64,000 nucleotides of DNA from Streptococcus suis (GTDB lineage: Bacteria; Bacillota; Bacilli; Lactobacillales; Streptococcaceae), in contig NZ_LR738724.1 in the NCBI RefSeq assembly GCF_902702775.1, positions 124,001 through 188,000 of the forward strand. The letters are read 5' to 3'. The position numbers were made by a program, and so were the translations under genes. Each line of letters starts with the position of its first letter. The first letter of the stretch is position 1. Shown here in pieces: positions 63,886 to 64,000 of this stretch. Under the pieces are notes generated by a model that was given only the letters and a program-made list of their open reading frames with translations, searched no databases and was not told where the DNA came from.

Positions 63886-64000
63886 ATGGAAGTGCAAATG
63901 AAGTATAAATGGGCGACTCTGGGAACAGGTGTCATTGCCAACGAATTGGTTCAGGCCTTGCAGGCTATGGGTGGAAATCTTTATTCGGTAGCCAACCGTA
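63886..64000 (+). CDS. Gfo/Idh/MocA family oxidoreductase, 5' part only
   Basis: The first 38 codons are in the window and the gene runs off the right edge. KWATLGTGVIANELVQAL is the N-terminal dinucleotide-binding motif (GTGVIA) of Gfo/Idh/MocA sugar dehydrogenases. GAGGT precedes the ATG at 63886; a second in-frame ATG at 63898 is an alternative start. The substrate cannot be told from this fragment. Confidence 0.75.
   Translation, partial: MEVQMKYKWATLGTGVIANELVQALQAMGGNLYSVANR

Overview
The window is a stretch of streptococcal chromosome, most likely Streptococcus suis or a close relative. Signs of this are the low-GC Firmicute gene set, a com-box in front of an SsbB-type ssb, CIRCE plus CtsR control of groESL, GlnR control of glnRA, a YSIRK/LPXTG surface protein, cppA, pepX, pflB, and many short dispersed repeats that resemble pneumococcal RUP elements. 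The species call rests on recognised gene families and was not checked against a database.

Layout. 1-3300: a secreted DUF1002 protein, ytpR, a DUF2785 gene, competence-type ssbB and a small membrane protein. 3400-14600: housekeeping genes on the plus strand: groES-groEL, rpsL-rpsG, fusA, gap, pgk, a FUSC-family gene and glnR-glnA, each unit with a readable promoter and most with a terminator. 14900-19400: rpoY-rnjA (minus) behind a leader that holds a terminator-like hairpin, then tsaB-rimI-tsaD. 19400-25800: an alpha-galactoside module (AraC regulator, binding lipoprotein, two permeases, GH36 alpha-galactosidase) with no transport ATPase of its own. 25950-30500: azlC-azlD-YeiH and a convergent two-gene ABC exporter. 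30800-34300: a BaiN/HI0933 flavoprotein, a GH1 glycosidase and a DUF536 gene. 34700-40240: a PTS operon of the ascorbate type with a PRD regulator that carries the EIIA domain, EIIB, EIIC and a split transketolase. 40400-48300: a membrane glycerophosphodiesterase, YbaB, agaS, an IS110-family insertion sequence and a G5-repeat surface protein. 48300-55300: pepX, cppA, a serine hydrolase and pflB. 55500-64000: dinB, an Rrf2 regulator with a neighbouring NAD(P)-binding gene, a PfkB kinase, a short EndoIII-like protein, recD2, lepB, rnhC and the start of a Gfo/Idh/MocA gene.

Most of the window is ordinary core genome, and I found no large unknown system. The points most worth a second look are: a displaced, synonymously diverged copy of the pgk 3' end; a candidate bridge RNA in the IS110 left end; an apparent one-base shift in an A-run just after the best start of cppA; two strong inverted repeats framing the promoter between the Rrf2 gene and its neighbour; a terminator inside the rpoY-rnjA leader; and three families of short repeats, two of which supply the stop codon of the gene beside them.
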